Origin: Megalonaias nervosa
Lineage: Eukaryota; Mollusca; Bivalvia; Unionida; Unionidae
Reading direction: 5' to 3'
DNA: 64,000 bases
NCBI GenBank assembly: GCA_016617855.1
Contig: JAECUM010009360.1
Span: 57,985-121,984, forward strand
Part shown: piece by piece, positions 53,696-62,880 of the stretch
How the letters are laid out: each line of letters begins with the position of its first letter
How positions within the stretch are numbered: the stretch's first letter is position 1
The notes under the pieces: generated by a model
Database searches by the model: none
What the model saw: only the letters and a program-made list of their open reading frames with translations
What the model was told of the DNA's origin: nothing
Position numbers and translations under genes: made by a program

Positions 53696-54136
53696 TTATA
53701 CTGTATATAGTTCGACTCTATCAATTTTGCCAGGGGTACCTTCACTGTAGCTGCTCTCAGTGTCACTCTCAGTGTCATTGACAGAATCAAATAACATAAT
53801 CTTTCTCAACTGCATTACACGATTGTCCACAATTTTCTTTTTCTCGTATTCACGATATAGTTCGGATCTGATATTTTCGATCGAACGTGCAAGAGGCGCA
53901 AACATGTTTTACCTGTTTTTCATTTACCATTGCCAAGGATTCTAACATAGACTGATAAATTGATTTTACGAATTTATAATTGGATTGTAATGTGTATTTA
54001 TTTTAAAATTTTCGTTGTTTTTATATTTCATAATCGCATAATTTTTTTCAGGATCGAGATAATCAGAGAGATTTATTCCGTCATGGTTTAATTTTTTAAT
54101 AGCGGAAAAAATAGCATTAATATTTTCTTTGTTCAT
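53696..54136 (-). pseudogene. unknown small gene, frameshifted
   Basis: ATG at 54,136 with TATAATG. First frame: MNKENINAIFSAIKKLNHDG... to 53,966. The sense continues in another frame from about 53,980 (YKFVKSIYQSMLESLA...), into the 53,905-53,696 frame (IENIRSELYREYEKKKI, then an acidic Ser/Glu tail ESDTESSYSEG). Largely helical. Homologue in PLE-B' (28,312-28,722) confirms it as a gene of about 140 codons. Not recognised. Confidence 0.6.
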
Positions 54137-54189
54137 TATATATATAAATATTTCTTTAAAATAAAAAATATTTACAAAACATATAATCA

Positions 54190-54860
54190 CAACACAACCC
54201 CATATGAACTCCTACCTTGCCATATGACATGCTAGCAAGTTCAGGGGTATTTGAATTAATCCCCATGTGACCCCCTAGGTTGCCATATGACATCCTAGCA
54301 GGATCAGAGGTTACATATAAACTTATCCTAGGACAGACACACTTTATCCCCATGTGAACTCCTAAGTTGTCAAACAACATCCTAGAAAACTCAGAGGATA
54401 TTCGAAATTAGACGAAACACATTTATACAGACTCAACCCCATGTGATCCCCTAAGTTGTCAAACAACATCTTAGCAGGATCAGAGGTTACATATAAACTT
54501 ATCTCTAAGAACTTAATTAACTTAATTCTAAGGACAGCACAAACCCCATGTGATCCCCTAAGTTGTCAAACAACATCTTAGCAGGATCAGAGGTTACATA
54601 TAAACTTATCCTAATGAACATATGATTGTATGGTCATGATTATATATACAAATGGTGATGATTTTGATTTTGATTTTTGCAGACAGCACAAACATAAACT
54701 TATCTTAATGAACATATGATTGTATGGTCAAATGATTATATATACATATGGTTTATGATTTTGATTTTTGCAGACAGCACAAACATAAACTTAACTATAG
54801 ACTTAACAGCAAACTTATCCTAATGAACATATGATTGTATGAATATGAATATATACAATG
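54190..54860. repeat. two tandem-repeat families in PLE-B spacer
   Basis: Five units starting near 54,196, 54,261, 54,348, 54,437 and 54,544 share CCCCATGTGATCCCCTAAG and a CAGAGGTTACATATAAACTTATC end. From 54,610 three units share ATGAACATATGATTGTATGG and TTTTTGCAGACAGCACAAAC (54,613, 54,707, 54,823). No coding capacity. PLE-B' lacks these arrays. Confidence 0.85.
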
Positions 54861-54886
54861 GTGATGACGAGGGAATCTTGTCTACG

Positions 54887-55142
54887 TCCAACAGATTTTG
54901 TACACTCTCCCCCCATACAAAACCCCGGGGAGTGCAAAAGGTACACCCACCACGTGTTTACATGGTGGGAGAGTGTATTTTGTCTGTTGGATTTCGAGGA
55001 AATTCTCGGGGTTCCCCCAATTAATAGCATCCGTCGCCAAATGCAAGATAATATATCTTTAGCATTTTTGGAGACTCGAACACGCGAGAGTCTGCACAAC
55101 TTCGATCTACGTCTAAACGCCTTACCACCTCGGCCACCGCTC
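54887..55142 (-). repeat. tRNA-like SINE unit with terminal hairpin inside PLE-B
   Basis: On the minus strand 55,142-55,070 reads GTGGCCGAGGTGGTAAGGCG (box A) and GTGTTCGAGTCTCC (box B), 50 bases apart, as in tRNA-derived SINE heads. The body ends in a hairpin: 54,887-54,911 pairs with 54,965-54,990 (ACACTCTCCC / GGGAGAGTGT), with a CCACCACGTGTTTACATGGTGG stem between. The same unit is at 30,030-30,290 in PLE-B'. Confidence 0.65.
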
Positions 55143-55149
55143 TCTTATC

Positions 55150-55581
55150 AATATATAGTTACATTTAAGTATATAAAACTATTTGCACTGTCTCACATGT
55201 GATTACTCTGGACTTGTATTACTAATAGAATGTAGAACTGTAGCGTGAATTTACTTCAATTTTTTAAACATAATTCATAAAATAATCGCATATTACATTT
55301 TCTGTATGAGTTATCGTTCGTTAGGACAAAATACATGTGTTATAAGAGCTAAAAATAACTCTTATTTGTAATTCAAACGCACTTGTATAAACGGACGTGA
55401 ATTTAAGGTTATCAGAGCCAAAAGATGCACCAATATCCCTCTCTGTTACAAATTGCTGCTTCACTAACAACTAATTGCTTACAGAGAACAAATAAATCAC
55501 TAAATAATTAACGAAAGCAAAATATCTTCGTCATCTATAAATCAAACGTAGTAGTAAGGGAGATAATCGTTTAATTTGCTC

Positions 55582-55637
<56 letters not shown>

Positions 55638-55737
55638 AGAGTTATCTCGCTTCATTATATATACAATTGCATTAATCATAGGAATTGATTCTTATTCAGA
55701 TTTTAGTAAACTGCCCATCAGATTAAGGAAAATCAGA
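55150..55737. other. noncoding spacer with (GA)n
   Basis: No gene. (GA)n at 55,585-55,636. A cluster of TCAGATTAAGG, TCAGATTATTTCAGAATCAGATTA repeats at 55,686-55,760 reaches the 3' end of the penton-like gene; similar CTGAATCAGAATAAA repeats are in PLE-B' at 28,226-28,293 and 29,650-29,717. Confidence 0.7.
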
Positions 55738-57246
55738 TTATTTCAGAATCAGATTATTTTTTTGACCCTGGTTATTTACTATATACAAATTAATAAACAA
55801 TAATTCCCCTCTTAAATCCAAAATGTATCCTGTCTGGTCAGTAAGTTTGAAATTTATTCTTGACAATAATGGATTATGTACACGTAGATAAACTGGATTA
55901 ATTGGCTCAGATACAATTAACCACCCGGGCGGTACTTGAGGACTAAATGCATATAATAAATACCCTTGTTGAGCTTGAGTGGATTTTTCAAGATCTACTT
56001 GATAACTACCATCAATTACGTCACATACTAGATTGACCACGATCGTTGATGTTATATTAACAATACCAGGTGAGATATGGCGGCCTCCACCATGTGGATC
56101 ATTATTATATTTAAGAATGGTTGGTGTAGGTATTAATTTTTTCTATGAATCACATATTCTTTTAAAATGTTCATCAATAAGATCATTAACTGATTTCTTT
56201 AGCTCTTCAGAGTTAAATAACGGAATTACAAACGTTGGCAGCTGTTCTTCTGTAATTTTATAAAATTTAAGAAATACTGTTTTAAATAAACGTTTATAAC
56301 TTACACGTTGAATAGGACCGTCTTCATTAACTATGTAAGTATTAAGAAATCTATCTGCCGGTACGTTTAATGTTTTTTCTCTGTCAACGATAGCCTTATT
56401 TACATATTCTAAGTCTGATGCAACTTGATTCAAATGTTGTATTACTCCAATTATTTGATTTTTTAAGTCATCGTTGTAGGAAGTGCTGATGCTGGAAAAT
56501 AAATTTCTTAGATCATTCAGTACACGTGCATGTTCAGATTTAATTGGTTTTGATTTTGAGTTAATTTCTTCAACATTAATTGTTGCTATTCTTGTTGTAC
56601 CTTTGCCCTGAACGAAATCTATAAAATGATTATAAGTTTTATAACCACGATAAGCATCCGGAATCTCAATGAACGGATAAGTTTTTCGATATTCTGGAAG
56701 TTCTATAAATTTTTCAACATCTATAACGAAATCAGATCGTTGTGGTTCTGGTGGTCCTTGATAAGCTGGTTCAACTTCAGGCCACCCTAATACTGATCTA
56801 ATCGAACTTTGATAAATATCTACAGAATAATCAGGGGAATTTATTTCAATAGCTGCTGATAATGTTGGTTCGTAAACAGTAATTGCTATTTTTGATTCTT
56901 TTCCCGTAATAGATTTAATTCTGCGTTGGAACTCATCGTTGATCTGTTCTATTTGATAACTGCCCGTTGGAATAGCAACTACTTGCCAATCAGGAGTTCC
57001 ATCAGGCTTATTTTTATTAGCGAATACCAGCGAATTATTTGGCTGTAGTCCACCGAATGGTTTTGATCTAATATTTGGCCAGCTATAATAAACTCGCATT
57101 TGTGCTAATGCTATTTCTTTTGCAGGAATTGATGTTGGAAAATTGACACTAAATTCAGGATTGTTCGAACTTAATGAGATCATCGTAGTTTTTGACGGGG
57201 TTGTATTAGTGACGATCTGTTGAAGTAGCTCTCTTGAGTCAGTCAT
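55738..57246 (-). pseudogene. penton-like minor capsid candidate, in-frame TAG
   Basis: Starts MTDSRELLQQIVTNT at 57,246; its ATG overlaps the end of the membrane-protein gene by 8 bases. Conserved blocks shared with PLE-B': NPEFSVNFPTSIPAKEIALAQ, PTGSYQIEQINDEFQRRIK, GKESKIAI. Beta-rich N-terminus, helical middle. A TAG at 56,143-56,145 (CAG in PLE-B') cuts the frame; it stays open in the same frame to 55,738 with DPHGGGRHISPGIV and INPVYLRVHNPLL. Size (~500 codons), strand and position in the virion block suggest the single-jelly-roll penton or a related minor capsid protein. That assignment is an inference. Confidence 0.6.
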
Positions 57247-57766
57247 TATTATTATTGTTATTATTTAATTCGCCTTGGTTATTGTGAGTGACTTTGTCAG
57301 CAATTCTGAATGCTTCATCATAGGTCTTCATTATCGTTGCGAACTCCTCGTCAGATATTTTACCATCGCTGAGATACGCAGAATGATACGAGGATAATTT
57401 AGAATAGGCTGTTGTTGCTGTATGTAATTTTATTATATACTCATGTAATTTAGTATTTGTACATGCGGATATCTTCTTAGCTATAACACAAAGAATGCCT
57501 GCGATAGTCGTTGAAGTTGAAACGACGATTGTTACAACTGCAGGCGCTGTCATTGTTATTGTTGATAATAATAATCCGGCCCCAGCAACAATAGCGGAAA
57601 CTGAGTAAACAATTATATCAATAACAACCATACGTCTGCGATATTTTTTTACTTTTACTGTATAATCGTCGATTATATTTTTTAATTCAGTCTGACATAT
57701 ACACACTTGATTATATCTGTGACGTTGAACGTCAATGTAGGACTGAGGTCCTTGGTTTTGATCCAT
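57239..57766 (-). CDS. membrane-spanning virion protein candidate
   Basis: Intact 175-residue frame; ATG with TATAATG. Two adjacent hydrophobic segments (about residues 46-66 and 68-93: IDIIVYSVSAIVAGAGLLL and APAVVTIVVSTSTTIAGIL), preceded by a basic stretch (KVKKYRRR) and followed by a helical polar domain and an Asn-rich tail. The topology is a helical hairpin in the membrane. Lies between fibre and penton genes. It may belong to an internal membrane or act in entry; no family recognised. Confidence 0.6.
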   Translation of the reverse strand: MDQNQGPQSYIDVQRHRYNQVCICQTELKNIIDDYTVKVKKYRRRMVVIDIIVYSVSAIVAGAGLLLSTITMTAPAVVTIVVSTSTTIAGILCVIAKKISACTNTKLHEYIIKLHTATTAYSKLSSYHSAYLSDGKISDEEFATIMKTYDEAFRIADKVTHNNQGELNNNNNNND

Positions 57767-57778
57767 TATACAATGACG

Positions 57779-58876
57779 TTAAGTAATTAATTGTGGTGTT
57801 TCAGCTACAAATTCCAAACACCACCAGTAAGACGTTACGGTTATTGTTTGATCATCTGCTTCCAGTAAAAATATTTCTTCAGCATCTTTATTTAACACTA
57901 TAGATACAACTCCAGAGAAAGCATCGGTTGAATGATGCCATGGAAATATTGTAGTATAAATTTTAAATTTTGCAGAGCTGAAGATAGACAGTCTATAAAC
58001 ACCAGTAACCTCTGCGGTATATTTGATAGTGTTATTTTGCTGTGACCATGTTGTTAATCCTGATGCTACTGTATATACGATATCTTTAATTTGTCCGTGT
58101 GGAATGTTAATCAGATTAGTTTTTTGAACAATATTAGGTATTCCACTAGCAATATCATTGAGTTTCATGTTAACGTCGGCTAGTTTTATGTCAACGGTTG
58201 GTTGTTCCCCCAAAAAATCTTTAATGGTTATGTTTATGTTTCTACGAAAATTTAAGAACGTTTCTACATGTCTAGAAAAAGTAGCACTGAGTGTAGTCAT
58301 TTCGTCATTGATTGTTTTTAGAGGAATTTCCTTATCATCGACGTATTTCTTCGTCGCAGCATCAAAATCAGATTCTGGTGTTCTAAGATTATTAATACCA
58401 TTATTATTCATATCGAGAAATGCACGCATTATACCGCCGTTGACTAATACGTACTTAGATTCTTGATCGTCGACATATTTCTTTGTTGCAGCGTCCACAA
58501 CTTCGGTTGGATTTCCAAGACCTGTAATTTTATTTCGGTTCATGATAATGTAATCCGTGAATGAATCACCAGCTTTCTTAATATAATCGTTGACTGACGT
58601 ACCGGAATCTTGTATTTTACCTTGATCAGTAAAAGTAACGATATTATTAACAACCGCATTAGGAACTCGTATGAGTACATCTGGCAGTTGTATATTACTA
58701 GTTTTTAATCGTCCTTCTTTATCCTGAAAAAAAACAACTACTTCATTTTGATCAACACTTGTAATATTTAATAAAACGTCAATCTCATTTCTGAGCTGAT
58801 CGAGAGTTGCGTATTTAGATAAATCAGCTTGTTGCTGAGCTTTACCACGAGAAGATCTTCCGTAAATATCCACCAT
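57779..58876 (-). CDS. fibre/spike candidate with phage-tail-like repeats
   Basis: Intact 365-residue frame, ATG with TATAATG. Starts MVDIYGRSSRGK. Two repeats of the type N-K-I-x-G-L ... DAATKKYVDD (about residues 113-140 and 158-183) are hallmarks of phage tail-fibre shafts. A coiled-coil-like segment follows. A C-terminal beta-rich domain (about 245-365; VYRLSIFSSAKFKIYTT, VTSYWWCLEFVAE) looks like a C1q/TNF-like or fibre-head jelly roll. By layout (N-terminal anchor, shaft, head) it resembles an adenovirus fibre or receptor-binding spike. Inference from repeats and order; no direct family match. Confidence 0.6.
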   Translation of the reverse strand: MVDIYGRSSRGKAQQQADLSKYATLDQLRNEIDVLLNITSVDQNEVVVFFQDKEGRLKTSNIQLPDVLIRVPNAVVNNIVTFTDQGKIQDSGTSVNDYIKKAGDSFTDYIIMNRNKITGLGNPTEVVDAATKKYVDDQESKYVLVNGGIMRAFLDMNNNGINNLRTPESDFDAATKKYVDDKEIPLKTINDEMTTLSATFSRHVETFLNFRRNINITIKDFLGEQPTVDIKLADVNMKLNDIASGIPNIVQKTNLINIPHGQIKDIVYTVASGLTTWSQQNNTIKYTAEVTGVYRLSIFSSAKFKIYTTIFPWHHSTDAFSGVVSIVLNKDAEEIFLLEADDQTITVTSYWWCLEFVAETPQLIT

Positions 58877-58884
58877 TATATTTA

Positions 58885-59868
58885 TTAATGTCTGTTTAAA
58901 TGTGACAAGGTAGTATATTCATGCACAACTTTGTGAGGTGGTTCTGTTGATTTTGATACAGCATCAAGTACGTTAAGTACTTCTCGACCACATATTGGTG
59001 GATCAGTTAATGTTTGTGTTGGTAGCGTTGAATACCATATTGGAGTACTTTGATCGCCGCTAATATACTTTAAGAATTCTTTTGGTGGAGCTAATCCATA
59101 TGAATCAAAATAAATAATTCCACGTGGATCAATTGCATATCCAACCCAGTGTGTGCCTGGACCAGAGTTTTTGTCGAGATTAATAATACCGGTTTCAATA
59201 TTGTTTGTTTTTCTTGGTAATTGATCACGCATAAAAACACCTCTGAAGTTTTTTATTTTTAATTTTTTAGCAGCATCGAGTAAATCAAAATTGGACATAG
59301 GAGATATTAGTAAACTGTCCCTGGTAATCTTAGGCCTTTTCCGTACCATGAATGTGGGGTCCCTGGCAATCTTTGACCGCGACCATATGCTGGACCTGAT
59401 AATCTTAGACGACCCGGCTGTGGTATGTTTGGTGCTCTTAGACGTCTTCCGTGTTGTTTTGCCCGTGATCTTTTTTTTTGAGCTTTCTGCGTGCATGATT
59501 CCCTGACCCGTTGCTTTCTTTAATGCCATTCCAGCAGCGGTTCCAACAGTGCCTAATGCAGCTGCTTTTGCAACAGCTGGGGCTGCAGCGGCTATTAATG
59601 CTGGTATAGCAGCAATAAGTGGAAATATACCACCCGTCGTAGCGATGTCTTTAATGGCACCTGCAGAAAGATTAAGTTTTATACCTTTATTTGATTTTTT
59701 GGCTTCATTGAAATGCCTGAGCTGACGTTCTGTAAGAGATAATGTATTTGAACCGCTCATCTGCTCTTTTTTCAACCATATTTTTATTCCACAGTTATCT
59801 TTTGACGCTGATTGTAACCTCTTAATCTGACCAGGAGTCAGACTAACACTAACGTGATTATACGACAT
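58885..59868 (-). CDS. pX-like domain fused to adenain-like protease
   Basis: Intact 327-residue frame, ATG with TATAATG. Residues 1-60: SLTPGQIKRLQ and LSLTERQLRHF motifs; 64-120: LNLSAGAIKD then a Gly/Ala hydrophobic helix (GGIFPLIAAIPALIAAAAPAVA); 125-190: Lys/Ser/Thr/Arg-rich linker. The protease is 191-327: His240 (GTHWVGYA), Asp255 (YFDSYG), Gln285 (PTQTL), Cys293 (ICGREVL). In PLE-A the same two parts are separate genes. The linker could be cleaved by the enzyme itself to free a DNA-binding or lytic peptide. Fusion is also seen in PLE-B'. Confidence 0.85.
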   Translation of the reverse strand: MSYNHVSVSLTPGQIKRLQSASKDNCGIKIWLKKEQMSGSNTLSLTERQLRHFNEAKKSNKGIKLNLSAGAIKDIATTGGIFPLIAAIPALIAAAAPAVAKAAALGTVGTAAGMALKKATGQGIMHAESSKKKITGKTTRKTSKSTKHTTAGSSKIIRSSIWSRSKIARDPTFMVRKRPKITRDSLLISPMSNFDLLDAAKKLKIKNFRGVFMRDQLPRKTNNIETGIINLDKNSGPGTHWVGYAIDPRGIIYFDSYGLAPPKEFLKYISGDQSTPIWYSTLPTQTLTDPPICGREVLNVLDAVSKSTEPPHKVVHEYTTLSHLNRH

Positions 59869-59898
59869 TATAGTTATTATAGATGATCTAATTACGTG

Positions 59899-61287
59899 TT
59901 ACATATTTTCGACTGGAGCATCAACTACTTGCATTCTTCCACCAACACCTTCAAGTGTCATCGATTTATCGCTGAGGATAACAGCTATTGCTCTGTAATT
60001 GGCAACAGCTCCAATATCTCTATTGACATGAGCTCGAAAATGTATATCGACTACTGATTGTCTTGTTAAATCTAAATGTTCGAGCAAAAAGTAATAAATC
60101 GGATATAATGTTGTAAAATCCAGTTGTGATATTTGTAAACCAGTATCAATATTTTGATCACGCCCCATGAATGTCATCAGACGGTGATATGCACGTGCTA
60201 CATGATTTTGATCGAAATTCAGTAATATATCCTCAGATGGTTCTTGATGTCCATTTATCCTTAAAGAAACTTCAGAAACACCAAGTTTGTCGAATATCAT
60301 TATGCTTTCATCTTGATCGTTTACACGTGCATTATTTTGAAGCGCAATAAATATATGTCGCGGTGCAGAAACACCTTGTTGTGATGCTATTTGCCATGTA
60401 AATAAACCATTAATATTACTCTGGATAGCATCTGTGGTCATTGTCAACCATGATAACATTGATTTACCACCTTGACTCATAAAAGATAGTAACCGATCTT
60501 CTTCAGATATTGTTGGAGTCATCACCGGCATCCACAATGAAAGCTTCGTAAGAATTACTCTACCAGCATCAACTGCACCAGGTCGCCAGATTGCATCATT
60601 ATCGGTTGCTTTTCGTACAAGTACAACTGTATGCTTAGCTCCAAAAATGACTTTTCTGACATTTCTACAGAATCCAAATATATGTGAAAGTGGAATTGCA
60701 CATGAAAATGCTCTCTTATCACCTTTTAACATTGATTTACGTACTGCAAATCCTAAGTTAAAATTTGCATTCATTGATATTACTGCAGGGGTAGGGTTGT
60801 CTCCTGCGGCATTTCTTACATCACCAATGGTTACGTTTCTACTTTCTGGAAAATCAGTTGTATCCTTTGCAAACATCATTGACGGGCCAGCCGATCTTGA
60901 ATAATCGTCGCTGTATCTTGCTAAACCCAATATTGTTGTAGCAACATCAACGTCTTTCTGAATAGATTCAATATTTTTTCCGTCAATCATGTACGTAGCG
61001 CTGTCAAATAACGCCATAATACCATTATTAACAAAACCAACAATAATATTAGCTCCATATGCTACTGGTGCTGCAGGAGCAGCGTTATTTAAAATTTCAC
61101 CTTCTACTTCAATAAAAGCCTCAGCGGGTAGAAAATACCTACTTGTATCCTGAACCTGTAGTTCAATTCGTCCACGCTGATCAGGAATTCGAGCGTCATA
61201 AGAATAATATTGATAATCACGCACAGACTCATCTTTAAGTACTGGTGCGTCCATGTCAAATGCGGGATCAGATATGCGCTTGAACAT
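59899..61287 (-). CDS. major capsid protein (double jelly-roll)
   Basis: Intact 462-residue frame. Starts MFKRISDPAFDMDAP; VRDYQYYSYDAR, LPAEAFIEVEGEI, LGLARYSDDYSRSAGPSMMF, a central IPLSHIFGFCRNVRK, KLSLWMPVMTP, then the second barrel with HIFIALQNNARV, DFTTLYPIYYF and MTLEGVGGRM. PLE-A, PLE-B' and PLE-C have homologous genes, all broken. The double-barrel assignment rests on size, conserved two-part layout and gene neighbours (pVI-like, protease, ATPase), as in Polintons/adenoviruses; structure prediction would confirm it. Confidence 0.8.
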   Translation of the reverse strand: MFKRISDPAFDMDAPVLKDESVRDYQYYSYDARIPDQRGRIELQVQDTSRYFLPAEAFIEVEGEILNNAAPAAPVAYGANIIVGFVNNGIMALFDSATYMIDGKNIESIQKDVDVATTILGLARYSDDYSRSAGPSMMFAKDTTDFPESRNVTIGDVRNAAGDNPTPAVISMNANFNLGFAVRKSMLKGDKRAFSCAIPLSHIFGFCRNVRKVIFGAKHTVVLVRKATDNDAIWRPGAVDAGRVILTKLSLWMPVMTPTISEEDRLLSFMSQGGKSMLSWLTMTTDAIQSNINGLFTWQIASQQGVSAPRHIFIALQNNARVNDQDESIMIFDKLGVSEVSLRINGHQEPSEDILLNFDQNHVARAYHRLMTFMGRDQNIDTGLQISQLDFTTLYPIYYFLLEHLDLTRQSVVDIHFRAHVNRDIGAVANYRAIAVILSDKSMTLEGVGGRMQVVDAPVENM

Positions 61288-61295
61288 ATTTATTA

Positions 61296-61747
61296 TAATT
61301 ATTATCGTCTAAAACGAAGACCACTTCCTGCTATCAGACTAGCGGTTATATTTTTTTCTTTTTCTGACATTGGTACATCAGCCAACTCTGCTAGTTTTTG
61401 ATTCGCAGCTTGATTTATTATTTTCCTGACATTTGCAGGCATTACTTCAGTACTGGGTAATTTTACTGGTTGAGGTTTTCGTCGTATTAATCGTGCTAGT
61501 CTATCTTTATCGCTGAAAATGCTTTACCAGCGAGATTACCCACAGCACCAATACCTTTTTCACGAACAACATCGATAGCTTTCATTCCCAGTTGCTTTGC
61601 AATCAGTATTGCTTTTGGGGCTATCCTTCTAAATAGACCCTGAACAACATCACCTAGTCCATCTCCGTAGTTTTTTTTGTATACTGGTAATCGTGAGTTT
61701 ATTACCCTGACCATGATTGGTCCACGTTGAGTACTATGTACGATCAT
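61296..61747 (-). pseudogene. pVI/pX-like amphipathic minor capsid protein, frameshifted
   Basis: Start at MIVHSTQRG (61,747). Basic amphipathic segment YGDGLGDVVQGLFRRIAPKA, the pattern (Y-x-GLG... LFRR-x-P) seen in minor capsid proteins of adenovirus-like elements, then a helix. The frame closes at 61,496; the sense continues in another frame to 61,296 with VKLPSTEVMPANVRKI and SEKEKNITASLIAGSG. In adenoviruses pVI links hexon and core and lyses endosomes; by analogy only. Confidence 0.5.
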
Positions 61748-61778
61748 TTTATTATAGTAATTGTATTTAATTACGTAC

Positions 61779-62846
61779 TCAGTCACTGTAGTAGTCATCG
61801 GCAATTTCATTAATAAGAGACTGATAAACATCTACGTCCATGATACCGCCTGTAAATAACCGTCTGCAAATATAGGCTGCTTCATTAATTATTTCTCGTG
61901 AGTTATTTCCAGCTCGTTTTCCTCCGATGAGTATTTCTAATCGATCAACATCAGCAAGGACATTATTAGGACACGGAGTAACGAGACCACTTCCATGAGC
62001 AGTAAATCCACTTCCACTTATGTTGCCAGAAGAGGTGTCTGACGGCCAATATTCTTCTTCCTCCTCTTCCTTTTTGCTTGGTTTTTGTTGTTTTGGAGAT
62101 TGTGGCAGTTGCTGTGGTAGTGGTTGTCGTTGTCGTGGCGATAATTGTTGTTGTGGTAGTGGTGGTAATATTATTGGTGATAATTGTTGTTGTGCAATAT
62201 AGCTATTTATCTTATTTTTATATTCAATAAATTTTGGATCGTTTTTTTCGAATTTGATTAATGTTATTGTGTATGCGATATATCCATTTGTGCCAAGTAT
62301 CCTCATTTACGGGATCATCAGCGAAGTCAGATTTTAAAAATTGTTTTCGATTATAATAATCTCTTACAGCAATCTCAATTAATTTTAGATCTTCGGCTTT
62401 TTTTTAATAAGATTAATGGCGTCTTCAGTAAACTTATCAACAAAATTAACCCTGGCTCTTGCTTCTGGTTCTTTTTCTGATTCCGGTATACGATCTTTTA
62501 TATCACCTATTTCAGCACGAGCTTGGTCAATACCTTCAAGTATTTCTTGCATTGGTTGAGCAGCAGCTATTTCAGCTGGAAGTTCTCGTAAAATCTTTTT
62601 TGTCTTTTTAGTTCTTTCTGCTATTTTTCCAGTTGCTTCAGCGGTTTTCTCTAACGTAGGAAGAAGACCTTTAGTGGTTTCTGTAATAGGTTTAAATAAT
62701 TGTTTTGTATCCTCTTCAAACTCAACATGAGATTCCTGACGCGATTGTAGTTGTTGCTTAACAGAATCACGGACAGGTAAATATTTTTTAATTGCCTCTA
62801 ATCGCTCTCGAGTTAATTTAACTGAATGTGGTTCTCCAATATTCAT
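61779..62846 (-). pseudogene. coiled-coil/Gln-rich virion-associated protein, two frameshifts
   Basis: Frame 62,846-62,385 (MNIGEPHSVKL...) is charged and helical (KTAEATGKIAERTKKTKKIL, EGIDQARAEIGDIKDRIP). At an A8 run (~62,398) the sense moves to another frame (EDLKLIEIAVRDYYNRKQF..., ~62,390-62,240) and at an A7 run (~62,255) to the 62,306-61,779 frame. That frame has a Gln/Pro-rich linker, an acidic EEEEEE patch and a conserved C-terminus (VLADVDRLEILIGGKRAGNN, CRRLFTGGIMDVDVY). PLE-B' preserves both ends in one unit. Function unknown; possibly scaffold or core protein. Confidence 0.55.
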
Positions 62847-62880
62847 TATTGATAATATTTATAATAATTGTTTAATTTAT

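Noticed and set aside
54156..54380. Minus-strand frame with repeated SYGKVGVHMG-like units
   Set aside because: Translation of the tandem repeats in the PLE-B spacer; units are not codon-periodic across the array.
54190..54860. Direct repeats considered as a CRISPR array
   Set aside because: Units are contiguous and of unequal length, without unique spacers; eukaryotic context.
55068..55142. Possible functional tRNA gene
   Set aside because: Box A and B are recognisable but acceptor and anticodon stems do not pair, and the sequence continues into a SINE-like body.
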